64,000 nt of DNA from Aplectana chamaeleonis (lineage: Eukaryota; Nematoda; Chromadorea; Rhabditida; Cosmocercidae). Positions within the stretch are counted from its first letter, which is position 1; each line of letters starts with the position of its first letter. Made by a program: the position numbers and the translations under genes. Shown piece by piece: positions 36,891-51,159 of this stretch. Where the stretch lies: assembly GCA_029168955.1 (NCBI GenBank), contig JAPDOI010000139.1, positions 310,001-374,000 of the forward strand, in the 5' to 3' direction. The notes beneath the pieces are model-generated. The model was given only the letters and a program-made list of their open reading frames with translations. It did no database searches and was not told the DNA's origin.

Positions 36891-37149
36891 ATTTTACGCA
36901 ATGAAACACGTCAATCATTGACGAGTTCTTTTCTGGTATCAGTATCATGCTCAGAGTAAACAAACAGAAGGGCATAAAAGGCGCTCCATCGCACTGAATG
37001 CTCACTCGGCATTTCGAAGGTGACTTCAAGTCACCTTTGAAGGATCCACTCAGAAGCCGGAGAATATTTTTTGGCAGCTGAGGGGATGGTCGCCACTGTT
37101 GTGGATACACAACCTTGTGGATCTAATATAACATGTATAGATTAGGGCA

Positions 37150-38285
37150 AATGGTATTGAGTACTAACAAGGGAACCACAATTAGTCATAGTGACCATTC
37201 CAAATGAAATGTACTTTTCTAGAACCACTTTCGGACGAGAAGCCCGAATATGCCCATCGCAGCTGCCTAGACCCACTCTGAAAAAAGTTATAGACATTTT
37301 TTCTCCGATTTTCGTACTTATTGTACCCTCCAAAAAAGTGCATTATTTTTACGAAAATTCGGAAACTGACCTCATAATCGTGTTCAGCGTCCAAAACTAC
37401 CCCACTAAGCAAAGTTAGGTTGAAGGAATATTTTCCAAACTTTGCGCGCAGACTAACAGCGTTTTGGACTTGTACGGATTTTCGGTTGGGCGCTTATTTA
37501 TACCAATCAGAGGGCTCTCGAAGCTTTTGAGAAAAATATTCCAGATTTGACTAAAAAATTGCTCTGGGGGGTTATTTGGGGCGCTGATCACGAATCTGAG
37601 ACTCATTTATCGATTTTCCGAAATTTTCGACTGTATTCGTTCACATATTCCCATCGGGGGAGAATTTGATGGCAAATTGCGACTTTTGACGATTTCCGAA
37701 ATGCGACGACAGATGTGGCTCAAATCGTTTTTCTGGGGGTTATTTGGAGTGCTGAACACGAATCTGATGTCGGTTTATCGATTTTTGGCAGCTTACGGTA
37801 GATTACGGTGGGTATACGGTAGTTTTGTCAAAGTCTCAGATTTGTCTCAAAGTTTCTGTGTGGGGGTTATTTGGGGTGCTGAATACGAATTTGATGTCCA
37901 TTTGTCGATTATCGGAATATTGAGGTAGGTTTTGTCTCCTAAATGGCATGTTACCTACCGTAACCTACAGTAAACCTTAAAATTTGGGCAAGCAAACCAC
38001 AGATTCGTGTTCAGCATCCCAGATTACCCCTACATACATGTTTTTAGCGAAATCAGGAGAAAAATTTAAAAACACCCTAAAAATTCCATGGGGGGTACCC
38101 TTACCTTGCCGCGAAGCTTTAATAAACGCTCATAACTTTTTTCAGAGTGGGTCTATGCAGCTGCGATGGGCATATTCGGACTTTTCGCCCGAAAACGGTT
38201 CTAGAAAAGTACATTTCATTTGGAATGGTCACTATGACTTATTGTGGTTCCCTTGTAAGAATCAGAACGGTCATAAAACATTGTA
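37150..38285. mobile_element. Inverted-repeat element of about 1.1 kb with internal repeated module
   Basis: The outer arms (37160-37290 and 38130-38270) are inverse copies with CCACAATTAGTCATAGTGAC, CATTCCAAATGAAATGTAC and CTGAAAAAAGTTAT. Inside, a module with GGGGTTATTTGGGG and CACGAATCTGATGTC occurs at about 37565, 37720 and 37855, and inverse near 38000. The module also occurs in 14.4-15.1 kb. Confidence 0.75.
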
Positions 38286-38746
38286 TAGTTCATACATAGT
38301 CCAGGCACCATTTACAACTCTGCCGTTAGGCATCGTATCCAGAGGGTAGTGTCTGGTAGGTTTATTACACGCGGGTGTGCCTCATAGGTGCCGCTACCAT
38401 TAATAGATGCGATACTGCTTGAGGCTCGGTGCACCCTGTGAATATATGTGTAATTACAACTTTGCATGATATTTGTTTGTGGGGCCGCCTCCCCAATCAG
38501 TATGAAAGGCGATGGAATGTTGTTGGTGGATTCGTCTGCTCACTGAGCAGGCACTTGTTAATAAATCTATATATCGCAAAAGTCTGTAACCATTGGTATC
38601 CACCAAATTGGTGCATCGGCCGGGAATAAGAGGTAGCTAAAATGTTGCACATATATCAGGCCAATATTCATATGCACATTCGATTGCTGAAAAATAGCGT
38701 ACAATAAATTAACTTTATATGAGATTTGGTTGCTCACAACACCCAC

Positions 38747-38865
38747 CAGGGATGTGCGGAAATTTTCAAAAAAAAAATCAGAAAATCGAGTTTGTCAGAA
38801 AACAGAAAGGCCAGAACGGCCAGAAAACAGAAAATTTTCGAAAAAAATACTCGTTGCATTTTTTT
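38747..38865 (+). repeat. Word-repeat element with CAGGGATGTGCGG start (CAGAAAA words)
   Basis: It has the same terminus as the 25.5-kb element, but the interior is built of CAGAAAA, AAAACAGAAA and GGCCAGAA words. An inverse-oriented relative is at 40530-40650. Confidence 0.6.
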
Positions 38866-39439
38866 TCAAGTGAAGAGAGAGTGTAATTCTGAACACCTTT
38901 ATCATACCGGTAGTATAATATCTACGGAACCGCACAAATGACCTCTAGTAGTAATATCGCGTCAATGATGGATACAACATCATTAAAGGCTGCGTTCACG
39001 ATGATCATCCTCGTTGACTTTCCACTGTGAAATGAAGCGAGAAGGATCCTAGGCTCCCAGTGTCGAAAGAACGGTGGAAAAAGTGCCAGGAGCGGCAAAA
39101 TAACGGCTGCAAGCAAGCGTTTTGGTGCCCCAGACACGCATGATGCCCCAGATCCGCCCCCTCGATATGAACAAATGAAGACTCAGATTACAGGAATGAT
39201 CAAGTGAAGGAAGTGCTGATAAGTGAGCTGATCGCTTCATTGCACTGATTGGTATCATCCTTCTAGCGGTCAATTCCCCCGCGCTCAAAAATCAACGTAA
39301 ACAAGAGAGGGCCTATTTTTGCTCAATAACGCGTCTTTCGAGTCCTTTTTAAGCATGCCTTGCTTTTTAGGGCACCAGACCTTCCGTAAGCTGTGGAGAT
39401 ATCGGAAGTGAAATGTATTGTGAACACTGCCTTTAAAGG

Positions 39440-39840
39440 CACTCACCCTGAGAGTCTTGGCCGAGAAGTAGCCCACCAGGCTCAACAGCTGTTCCTGGTG
39501 GGCTATTTCTCGAATATTTCTCAATCATTTCTTGACTACTACGCGGCTGCGACCTCGTTGTTCGCGAAATAGCCTAGACATAAGCGCGCAAACATGGGTA
39601 GTTGAACCGATCGCGGTGTTGACATCAGAATCTGCCTCGAGAATGCGTCGTACACTTTCCTTGGAGAGCACTCATTTGCGGCTGTTTCTCGGCGAGCATT
39701 ATTTGACGGCTATTTCGCGGCAACCAGCTATTTCCTTACCAATTCTCGGATATTACGCGGAAAGCAGGCATTTTATTTAATTATTTATTTATTTATTTTG
39801 AAGCTATTTATCGGCTATTCCTCGACCGACACCCTCAGAG
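39440..39840. repeat. Word-repeat element (GGCTATTTCTCG words)
   Basis: Variants of GGCTATTTCTCGG, GCTATTTCGCGGCAA and GAATATTTCTC recur in both orientations between ACCCTGAGAGTC near 39448 and an inverse ACCCTCAGAG near 39831. It ends beside an ATTT microsatellite at 39776-39800. Confidence 0.5.
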
Positions 39841-39854
39841 CACTCACCCGTAGG

Positions 39855-40020
39855 GTAGTACGTCAGCACAATGGGTTTGCATTCTAGGGCAGACATCGGA
39901 TTCAACCCCTCGCTGTCAGCAGCAGCTGCTGCTCACAACTAACTGCAGCAGCTACTGACAAGAAGGGGTTGAATTCGATCTCTGCCCTGGGATGCTACCC
40001 TTATTGTGCCGAAGTGCTAC
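39855..40020. mobile_element. Palindromic repeat family D, complete copy (about 166 bp)
   Basis: The left arm is GTAGTACGTCAGCACAAT ... ATTCAACCCCTCG. The right arm is its near-inverse ending ATTGTGCCGAAGTGCTAC. The centre is made of CAGCAGCTGCTGCT-type sequence. Confidence 0.75.
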
Positions 40021-40529
40021 ACTATGTACGCGTGCGCGAGCAAGGTTCGCGATAAAAACGATTGCTCAATTTTCTTTATAAGAATGCAGTTCAGGTCATC
40101 ACGAAAATGGAAATAAGTGAGAAGCTGCATAAAGAAACGCATAAAACAAGTCAGAACGGCTAATTGGTGGGCGTACGCCCACCCCCCCCCCTAGCAAGAT
40201 TTTTGTAAATGCCTGTTTTCCGTCTTCTATTTCGCTGCTGAAGCAGTTAGTAGTCTCTAGGTGTTCAGCAACTACTTTAAATGCTAAATAAAAGACGACA
40301 AAGCAAGCAATTGTAGAAATCTAGTTATTTGGGAGCGGGCTGAGACCCAGCAAAAGCGTTTTTCTACGACTTTTCATTTATTTTCACTTTTGTGATGACC
40401 AGACCTAGATTCTCAAAAAGATGCAACAATAAACTTTTTTATCGCGAAACCTGCCCTTGAGAGCAATCGCACAATTGAGCACAAATAACACCTTGTAAAA
40501 GACTACGCTGCACTGTTGCAACAAGATGG

Positions 40530-40650
40530 GTTTCATTGATTTTTTCTGATTTTTTTCTGTTTTTTTTGCCAACTTTCAGGAATAGAAACCAGAAACAGAA
40601 GGCCGAAAACGGCCAGAAAACAGAAATCAGAAATTTTCGCACACCCCTGG
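40530..40650 (-). repeat. Word-repeat element (CAGAAAA words), minus orientation
   Basis: On the minus strand it starts CCAGGGGTGTGCGAAAAT and continues with TTCTGTTTTCTGGCC words. Confidence 0.6.
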
Positions 40651-40719
40651 TCCCCACGGCTAGGGGGGGGTCCCACGCACGGAAATCGTGGTGGGAACCA
40701 TCGGAATAACACACATGTG

Positions 40720-40862
40720 GCATCGAGGACGAATCGCTGGCTAGTGGCGGGCGGATCGCTGGCTACTGGCGGAAGGATCGCTGGCTAAAGGCGGGCGGAT
40801 GGCCGGGGTGGGGGAGGATATCGATCAGCCCGCCAAAAGCCAGCGATCCGCCCGCATTACTG
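40720..40862. repeat. Word-repeat element (GGCGGGCGGATCGCTGG words) with central inversion
   Basis: Four tandem variants of GGATCGCTGGCTA are followed by the inverse CCAGCGATCCGCCCGC. It matches 36625-36890. Confidence 0.7.
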
Positions 40863-41430
40863 TCTGAGTTGCTGGATAGGGTCGTGTTTGAAAAAAAAAC
40901 GTGTTGGCCCCAATAACGATCCGCCTCGTGTTTCCTTTTGAAATTCTCGAGCTACGCAAAGTAAATTTTCTCCGACTGTCAACATCCGCCCATGCGGTCA
41001 GGAAGCGTGCTAAGCGGCCGTCGTGTCAGGAGTCTCCTGACTAATCTCCACCCGTCGGAGAACAGCTGACTGCAGCTGTAATTATCTATCCGATGCATTT
41101 ATTATACTATTATTACAGTCTCAAGATGAATTCCTGTCACAGCAGAAGTTTTTATTGAATCTGCACTTGTGAGATTTTCGTAGCCAAGAGGTCGCGCGTT
41201 GTCGCGGGGTTGAGTCCGTTTTGAAGGAAGAATCTTTGTTTTTTCTCGTTCAGCGGTTGCTCGGCTTTTAATGGGACTAAATAAGTGATCTGCCCGACGG
41301 TTCGCTTCAGCCTCTGAGACGCTTTTTTTAATCTTAAACCCAATTTCGGCCTCACTTGAAGCGTTCTTTTGTAATGAGACCTCGCTTTCAATGTCGGCTC
41401 AGAATCTTTTCGTTAACAGTTTATTTTTAT

Positions 41431-41520
41431 TTCCCGGGTGATCTAGCAGATATATGAATATAATAGATAAATATTATTATTTCCCGGGTGATCTAGCAGA
41501 TATATGGATATAATTTTAAG
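41431..41520 (+). repeat. Tandem duplication, period 50 bp
   Basis: TTCCCGGGTGATCTAGCAGA begins at 41431 and again at 41481, with nearly identical following sequence. Confidence 0.85.
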
Positions 41521-42111
41521 TTATAATTTCCCCTGGCTGAATACACGTCCAGAAACGCTTGACTAGATGGCCACTAAGCAGGCACGCCGACCGTGTGTGC
41601 GACCATTCGCGTTCGGACACGTGTTGAAGCCGTAGGTCTTCCTGTAGCTCTTCCCTGCGCTCCTAGATGGGAAGCCAATATCGTACACATAGAAGCATTG
41701 TCAACCCGAAACGCTCTATTTTTATTCAACTCAGGGAGGCGTGTTTACAGATAGCCGAAATCTGAGATTTCCCATTTACTTAAGATATAAACCCAGTATA
41801 ACACCTGCGGAGTGCCCGCTTTCACTTTCTCCGAATGAGCGAGATACAGGAACAAGCCACTTTGGCACGCCCACAGCAAGGAACCCCTAAGGCACGCCCT
41901 CTTCGGCAACTTCCTTTTCAGCCTCTCTCTTCATTCAGGTTCCCCGTAAATCCGTCGCGAGTGACGTCAGAAACAATACTCAAACAACTGGTCTACCTCA
42001 TGTTTGCCACTCAAAATTAGGCGATTTTTGAGGGGTCGCAACTCCATTCATGGGGACTTTTAAAGGCAGCAAACACGCTCGTTGATGTGTTTTAGATAAC
42101 TACGGGAATAG

Positions 42112-42475
42112 AATGGTATGGCTCAGAACACAACGCCTACGCATTTTGAAGCGTCCAAAACGACCCACAATGCCGTTACACGAGTAAGAAATTGGCCCCG
42201 CCCCTGTATCTGTCCGCCCCCTGTATTTGCCGTCCTCCTCCATAACAAGGGCCATTTCCACCTTTGGCGACGTTTGTGGATGGTATAGTAAGTACAATAA
42301 GTAAACCATATACATCGACGACAATGGGAACGGCCCAGCACCCGTTTTGGAGGAGGACGCAAATACAGGGGGCGGGCAGATACAGAGGCGGGCCAACTTC
42401 TTCCTTGTGTAGTGTCATTGTGTGTCGTTTCTGACGCTTCAAAATGCGTAGCGTTGTGTTCTGAGCCATACCATT
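42112..42475. mobile_element. About 364-bp palindromic element
   Basis: It begins AATGGTATGGCTCAGAACAC and ends with the inverse. Inside, GGCCCCGCCCCTGTATCTG is partly mirrored by CAGATACAGAGGCGGGCC. Confidence 0.8.
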
Positions 42476-42518
42476 CTATTTCCCTAGTTATCTCAATCAC
42501 GTTTACGAGCGTGTATGG

Positions 42519-42656
42519 TCGGCATGGAACCGGAAGACACTTTGCGTTCACTGTTGAAGGTTGGCGAAACTCGGTGCCATCTACTATAACATAGGCGCAC
42601 CGAGTTTGCGCCAACCTCCAATGAGGAACGCAAAGCCTCTTTAGTATCCATGCCGA
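42519..42656. mobile_element. About 138-bp hairpin MITE, copy 2
   Basis: TCGGCATGGAACCGGAAGAC ... CATGCCGA palindrome with GAAGGTTGGCGAAACTCGG mirrored around the centre. It lies just downstream of the ire-1 3' end. Confidence 0.8.
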
Positions 42657-42917
42657 CGTTATGCTGCCTTTAGGCGATTCTCAAGGTTCCGTTGTGATCA
42701 GCTCGCAAGACCGCTCATTAAAAGCAAAAAATGTTTCAAACGTCTTCTTGCGTGTGCTGCGCCTTTAACTAACGTTCGCCGCAGCGCAGCACAATGCGAT
42801 GAAGGAGCATTGATCATTGCGCACCGTACGACCCACTCTCTCCCTTCTTGAATGTAAATCAAGTTAATTCTCAGCGCAGCGCTAATGATCAGTTTAGGAA
42901 CATCGGAGCACATTTCA

Positions 42918-44876
<1,959 letters not shown>

Positions 44877-46074
44877 CTGAAAACGACATCTTGTAAAGGC
44901 TAGTCACCCATTGTTCATAGATTTGCGAGTAATGATTCGGTCCAAAGCTTCGCAATGGGGGAAATTTTGCTGAAAAAACGCGACTTTTGACGATCTCCTG
45001 AATAAAACAATCAAATAGCCCCAGAACGTCTCCATAGAGGTTATTTAAGATGCCTAAATCTTTGCGCTGAAAACCAATTTCCATTTTTTCAGGCTCAGTT
45101 TCATGAATGAGTCCATTGGGTGGTGGTCTTTAGGATAAAGTCGTTATAGGATGCCTCATTAATGATGGTTCGCACCTATCTCCATAATTTGCCAATGGGG
45201 AGCATGGACTACCCTAATTATCTCTCGCGGACGTCGCGCTGCGATTAGTTCGTCGCGGCGCGATGAGAGCACGAGTCTTCGCATGAGAGATGGAGGTAGA
45301 GTCGCCACGCCAAGGTGACCCACAGGGTCATGCGAGGTTGCGAAATTTCGCAACGGGAGGTGAGAGGGGTGTCGCAAAAATTTTGACCCGTAAATGACGG
45401 TAAGGGGGGAGATCGCAAAAATTTCGGAATAAAAATGAAAAATTGGTGAAAATATCCCAAAAATTCTTGATATTTTTGGTCACTAAAGGGAAAGACCGTG
45501 GCATTACTCAGGTTTCAGGGGCTCGAGCTCGACTATTGAATGAGTTTCCGGTGTCTGACAGTTTTAGTAATCGAATATACTGATTATTTCGGTTTTCCGA
45601 ACGATCTGAATATCCAAATATAGAAATAGTTTTCTTTTTTTTTTGGGGGGGGGAAGTAACCTGCTCAAGAATCGCGCCTCTGGGGATCGCAAAATTTTCG
45701 AATTTGGGAGAGAAATTTTGATGATGGGGGGGTCGCTCCGATGTTGAAAAGATGTTTTCGTCGAAACTTTTGATAAGCTGCCTCGGCAGCGAACATTTGC
45801 TTTTATGCTCAGTGATCGTGATCGTATGGCGATACAGAACAATCCACCGCCATGGCTGACAAATTGAAAGTATGCTGGGACTCAAACGTTCGGAGAAGGT
45901 GAGCCGCCTAAACCCTTAAATAGGTTAGTAATTAAAACACAATCGAGTTTTATGGGAAGCAGTAAGGAGCGCTTCGTAGGGAAATAAATGTGCTTTCAAA
46001 TGATATTAAGCTCCACCAGTAAAGTTGAGCCGAGCAAGCAAAAAGAGCTTTGAAAAAAGTACAACTACCGTATT
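44877..46074 (-). other. Proposed long ire-1 intron, proximal part
   Basis: No linker exon is recognised. There are G-rich runs at 45350-45420 and a poly-T/poly-G junction at 45625-45650. Minus-strand open frames here look like intron read-through. Confidence 0.45.
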
Positions 46075-48970
46075 TTCTCTTTTAGAAGTACATGTACTTC
46101 TAATACTCACAAGGGAAGTATAAGAAGCGTAGGTCTGAACGGTAGAAATCTAATGTTGTGTGTAAATGTTCACGCATTACATGGTGAAATAGTGTTGGGT
46201 ACCCGCCGCGAAAGATAGATCTGAAGGCGTCATAAGCTCCGAAAGTTTGCCGACCATCGACCTCCTCCTAGTCTATGAATTGTTAAGCCTTCAAGCCAAC
46301 AGCATCGACGGCGCAAAGGGGGAAAGGGGCAGTGGTGGGCATGTGACCAGAGTTCGAATCTCACCTAGAGCTGCTTTTTTGCTAATTCATAGAACTTTCA
46401 TAGTTTGATCAAAAATTATATCAAAAATGTCATTTTATCCTTTTGCTGCGCGATATAGCCATATCGAAAGTGAAATAGACTCGGGTACAAAGGATTTAAG
46501 GTTTTGTTTCCCATCAAAGCTTTCCCATTCTTTTGGGGAACTTATATGATAGGGAAGTATTGCCCCAAATATTTTGAACAAATTACGAGAACCATTAAGT
46601 AACAGAAGACGGTGCGCTTTGTGCAGTCGGCTTCTGCGACCACCCGTAGTCTGACCGTCATGCCCCTCATTTTCCCATCAGGCAAGGTCGGAGAAATGCT
46701 CTTTGTCCAATTATCGGAGCCGGGTGGTCGCTTCCCATTGAAGGGTGTATTCAAGACGAAGAAACTTTACGTCGTCAGCGGAACATCCCATATCATGACG
46801 ACGTTAACAACACTTGCATTTTTCGAGAACGTTTTCATCCAGAAAATGCCGGAGAATTGTGTACTTTTTCTCGACTCAAGGAGTGATTGTTCCAATCAAA
46901 GCGCCATACAGGCTCTTGTGCCGGCGGGGAAAAACTTGCAGATTTTGACGAAACCGCCTGGCATAACAAGCTTGGTTCAGCTGGCAGATATCGGGTTTTG
47001 CAGCTATTCAAAAGCACTGCTCAAGCGATTTCACTCTACCATTGCTCTTCAAAATTTTGAATTTTTAGGTCGTTCAAAATAATATACGGTTTTCGGCGTG
47101 GACGATGCCTATAAGGCCGGCTACGTTCTTATCTGTCCGAGTCCTTTCGAAACTCCAACTGATCTCCAATTCCCAGTAGCACTCGGCCCCTCTGAAGAGA
47201 TAGGTTGCCGGGGGCCTATCGCGTTCATTCGCTGTCCCTATTGCGGAATTTGCTTATGGTTGATGCATTATGTGCCTATTTACCATTGGTGAAAGAAATC
47301 GTTATGTAATTTGCGTCCCATAAAGTGATAAGGTTGTTGAAAATATGTGATGTTAATACTTCCAAATCATATATGTTCTCCAAAACAATGGAAATCCTTG
47401 ATGGGGAACAAAACCTTAAATTCTTTGTATCCGAGTCTATTTCACTGTCGATATGGCTATACCGCGCAGCTAAAGGATAAAATGACATTTGTGATATAAT
47501 TTCTGATCGAAATATGAAAGTCCCGCGAATTCGCAAAAGAGCAGCTCTGGGGGAGATTCGAACCCTGGTCACATGCCCACCACCGTCCCTTCCTCCCTTT
47601 GCGCCGTCGATGCTGTTAACTTGACCGCTTAACAATTCAAAGACTATGAGAGGATCGATGGCTGGCAAAATTTCGGAGCTCATAACTCCTTCAGATCTAT
47701 CTTTCGCGGCGGGCCGCCTACACTATTTTACCATGTAATGCGTGAACATTCCCACATGACATTAGATTTCTACCGTTCAGACCTACGCTTCTTATACTTC
47801 CCTTGTCAGCCCAATATTTTATATGTACTTCTATTAGAGGTGTACTTCAAATAGGGGCTGTACTTCTATTATTCGGCGCGACTTTTGTAAACTTCCAATG
47901 GTAGACTGTTCGCAATTCCGGCAGAGATTTCCGGTATGACCCCGAGAATTTGTATGTAACTAGTGACAGCCGTTACTGCAGCCATGCCTCCACCGCCAGC
48001 GACAGGCCGGCTGCAGTGGTCGTTGGGCAGTGAAATTAAAGACAATGTTGAAGATGCAAATCCCCAGCGTCACTTGGCACTAGGACGTCTGCTATGGACA
48101 AGCCCTAGGCTCTATCGGGTTGTGGCTTACACAATTACTGACGTCATAGTTCCGAAATAAAAATTCACACCCTTCCCAAGTGGATTTCTTCAAAAAATTG
48201 AATCAGTTCGGTATCGCTTTCCTTGATACTTGCTTTATGAGGAACAGAGAGACCTATGGGAATCGACTTAGTCCGAAAAACAATGGAACTGATCGCCTTT
48301 CCAGTCGTCCAGAGCGATTGAATAGGCGCGGTTCTTGAACGACTTGACAACAGCTTTTCTAGAGCCCAGTTCTTTGGGCCCACAGCCCACTGTAAGAAAA
48401 TTCTACCACTGGTGGTTACTGATTTCCTCGTCGTGTAAGCTATTCTTCTACATGAATGCTCCAATCTCTATAACGCTGGGGAATCCTGGCTTTTCAAGGA
48501 CAGCTAAAGTCAGCATATTGGGCCTTTAAGTTACTTTTGAATGATTAAAACCCAATCAAATCGGTATTCTTGTAGAGTACGCAAATGAACTCCGTGCATT
48601 CGCCGTGAATAACAACAATGTCAAGTTTCAGTTCTCTTTTTTTTTCTAGGTAATCTGAAGTTCGCTCAAGTTTCATCGGAAGTTGTCCCACACAAACAAT
48701 CTTTGATCGAGAAAAGGATGACCGATAGTTTTTTTTTTGATTATTTAAATCTAACAATATTGGTAGGAACATATCGTTCAAACTGATCTCTCAAATGTCG
48801 CGTTCGTATTGCCAAACACTTACCCGAGTACCTGAGTCCATTCCGAAAAGAAGTGTACTTTTAAAAGAGGTGTACTTCAAATAGGGGGTGTACTTCTTAT
48901 ACTCAGGCTTCCCTTTTAGGTGTACTTCAAATAGAGGTGTACTTGTATTAGAGGAAAAACAGTATTTTTA
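46075..48970. mobile_element. Nested inverted-repeat DNA transposon region (DDE type)
   Basis: Outer ends resemble each other in inverse: ACCGTATTTTCTCTTTTAG at 46075 and GTATTAGAGGAAAAACAGTA at 48946. Inside lies a second, longer inverted repeat of about 440-540 bp (46117-46560 and 47275-47812) sharing AGCGTAGGTCTGAACGGTAG and GGCATGTGACCAG. TGTACTTCAAATAG words recur at 47840, 48870 and 48920. A transposase fragment is present at 46612-47082. The exact boundaries of the nested elements are inference. Confidence 0.6.
46612..47082 (+). pseudogene. DDE superfamily transposase fragment (pogo-like)
   Basis: A 156-codon frame encodes the catalytic-core part of a DDE transposase. It has SATTRSLTVMPLIFPSGK, LSEPGGRFPLKG, VVSGTSHIMT, then CVLFLDSRSDCSNQSAIQA with the second acidic residue, and LTKPPGITSLVQLADIGF, matching the PPG.TS..Q..D pattern of pogo/jerky-type nucleases. 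The N-terminal DNA-binding region and first catalytic Asp are absent, and no start codon context is convincing. It lies between the inner inverted repeats and is probably inactive. Confidence 0.7.
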
Positions 48971-50932
48971 CATCAATCAAAAATTTGTCAAGAAGTTCTT
49001 TCTGTTCGAAGATTTCCTCTCTGAATCTCTCTTGATACATTTGGAGAATCCTCTTCTAAGCCAAGCTTTGATCAGGAGCAAACGTGGAACCGAAAGATTT
49101 TTTTGTTTCGTTGCACGTGGTGTCTAGAACACAACAGAAACCACAGTTAGAGTACTCGTGAACTGGAACTCACCTCCTCATTTCTTGTGAACACCCAATT
49201 CGTGGACGAGTTTGATTGTCGTGACGTCTGAGCACTTCGAGCCTCATTCGCAATCAAAGCAACACCAGACTAAAGCAGTACATCAACGGGTGAATTGGAA
49301 AACCTCTCTCGCAAAACACCTCAAGGAACCCCATCGCTCAGCCTCACGATTGTTTGACACCGCGATTCCACGCGATCTGATATGTGCCCTCAACAGATGC
49401 GCTTTGTTTCAGTTTTACTAACACAAAAAGAAGGAGATCAGTCAATAACATCAATAACGATGCAGGTGATTCAAGAGGTTTATGTATCGCTCATGTCGGA
49501 CACCAACCAGTACATTCGTTTATTCCTATACGAAGAACGTAACACGTTTCAAATATTACCGAAAACTTGCAATCTTCGCCAATTTGAGTTCCAACTCTAG
49601 CAATTTTCATGTCCTTCCGACCGGGAACTTGCGGAAAGTTTCGGTCTCCAATTTCCGTTCCCGGTGAAATACGGGTAACAATTGGAAAAACCGGGTTGGT
49701 GACAAGGAGCGATAGTCTGAACCTTTCCGTATTTTCCTCTTTAGCGCCCTCCGGTTCTTTTCGGCGTTTCCGTTTTTCGCATTTGGGTAGAAATCTTTCT
49801 CTACATATCCTTGCTCCCAAGGCTCCCTGTATGATTTTTCATACACACAGGCTATAAAACGGCGAAATTCACATGGTTCCTACGCATGCTGGTGCGGAGC
49901 GGAGGTTAGAGACAGTGATAGAGCGGTGGGCAGATGGAGGGCCAGGCGTCGCGCGCGCTGCTAGCGCCTTGAATGGTGTGAATTACGACGCTTTATAGAG
50001 GGTATGTTGGTACTCTTTTACTTGTTTGACTCCGGAGTAGGGCCGAACTCAGCGTTTTGATCGGTCAGTTGGGAATGTGGGGCAGAACCCCGGAAAGGCG
50101 GTCCAATCATTACAGATTTTACAGGGCATGAAATCTGATACCACACACATTCCATCCACAATTCAGATGAAAACACAAGAAGAATTGAGGACTCAAATTT
50201 GAATTTCAGCCATAAGGTACCAAAAAACTGCCCATGCCTTTCCTGTTTTTATTCAGAATATCTTCTCAATACTCTTCCCCCCATATCACAGATCATCCTA
50301 AGTGGATTCAACCCTGTTTCAGAGTGCGGATACTTTTCGTGCCATCTTTCAGTTTAGAAACGCTTCTCACAAGGAAAGCATAACTAGTTCGAGATTGAAC
50401 GAAAAATAATAGAATGCTAAGTGAGGCGTTCATGTCTGACATGGTGAAGAAATGTACGTTATTCTCCGATTCTTCGATCTCAAAGAATTGTAAGCTCGGG
50501 GACTCCCTCGGCCGCAGCACTTCAGTTCACTCTACGCGTAGCCAAGCTCAGGGTCATGAGAAATAAAACAGCGCAGCTGGTAAAGAAGTGAGGTTCAACT
50601 ATTATAAACAGGGTTTTCATCCCCCAGCTGGTCAGTCGTTCGCAGCTTTGTGGTTTTATTATCCACCATTATTTCTTTCGCACAATATTGGGGATTTTTG
50701 CATATTTCGCGCTAAAGATATTCCTCAGCGTTCCAACGACCGTCACCACTAAGATGGAAAATGATTTGAACTCCTGGAATTTTAATGTTAGGGAAAGGTT
50801 TCCCTATAGGGAGGAAAATTTTCTTCGTCGGAGCGCTCGCTGAACACAGAGATCACATCCTTTTTCAGATTTTTTTTTGGAATTTTTAGTAGGTTAAGGT
50901 AGCTAACTGATAGTATGAGTGATTTAAAGTCT
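48971..50932. other. Intron/repeat sequence without a supported gene
   Basis: Short open frames at 49.2-49.9 kb have no domains. 49610-49850 contains shuffled words such as TTCCGTTTTTCG and CCGGTTCTTTTCGG, suggesting another word-repeat element. Confidence 0.4.
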
Positions 50933-51159
50933 GTCCGAGTGAGATTGTCCGCACACGCGGTCGGCGTGCCTGTCGAGCGGCTGCCATGAGCGTATTTTCT
51001 TACTTGTAAATCGATTAGTAAACATGTTAGACAATTATTAAACAACAGCTCGGTCAGCTTTTCGCCGCCGTGGACAGACTCGCCCGAAATGCCTTCACAA
51101 CGGCTGCTCGACGCGCACGCCGATCGCATGGGCGGACATTTCCATACGGACAGACTATA
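50933..51159. mobile_element. MITE family A copy
   Basis: It has TTTAAAGTCTGTCCGAGTGA at the left, GGCGGACATTTCCATACGG and CAGACTATAG at the right, and the central GTAAATCGATTAG box. Confidence 0.75.

Noticed and set aside
46330..46375. Possible tRNA gene
   Set aside because: Only a B-box-like word is present. The T-stem does not pair well, and no convincing acceptor or anticodon arm is seen.
48165..48464. Minus-strand frame considered as ire-1 luminal exon or transposase part
   Set aside because: The sequence shows no IRE1 beta-propeller pattern and only weak resemblance to a transposase; it lies within the nested DNA transposon region.
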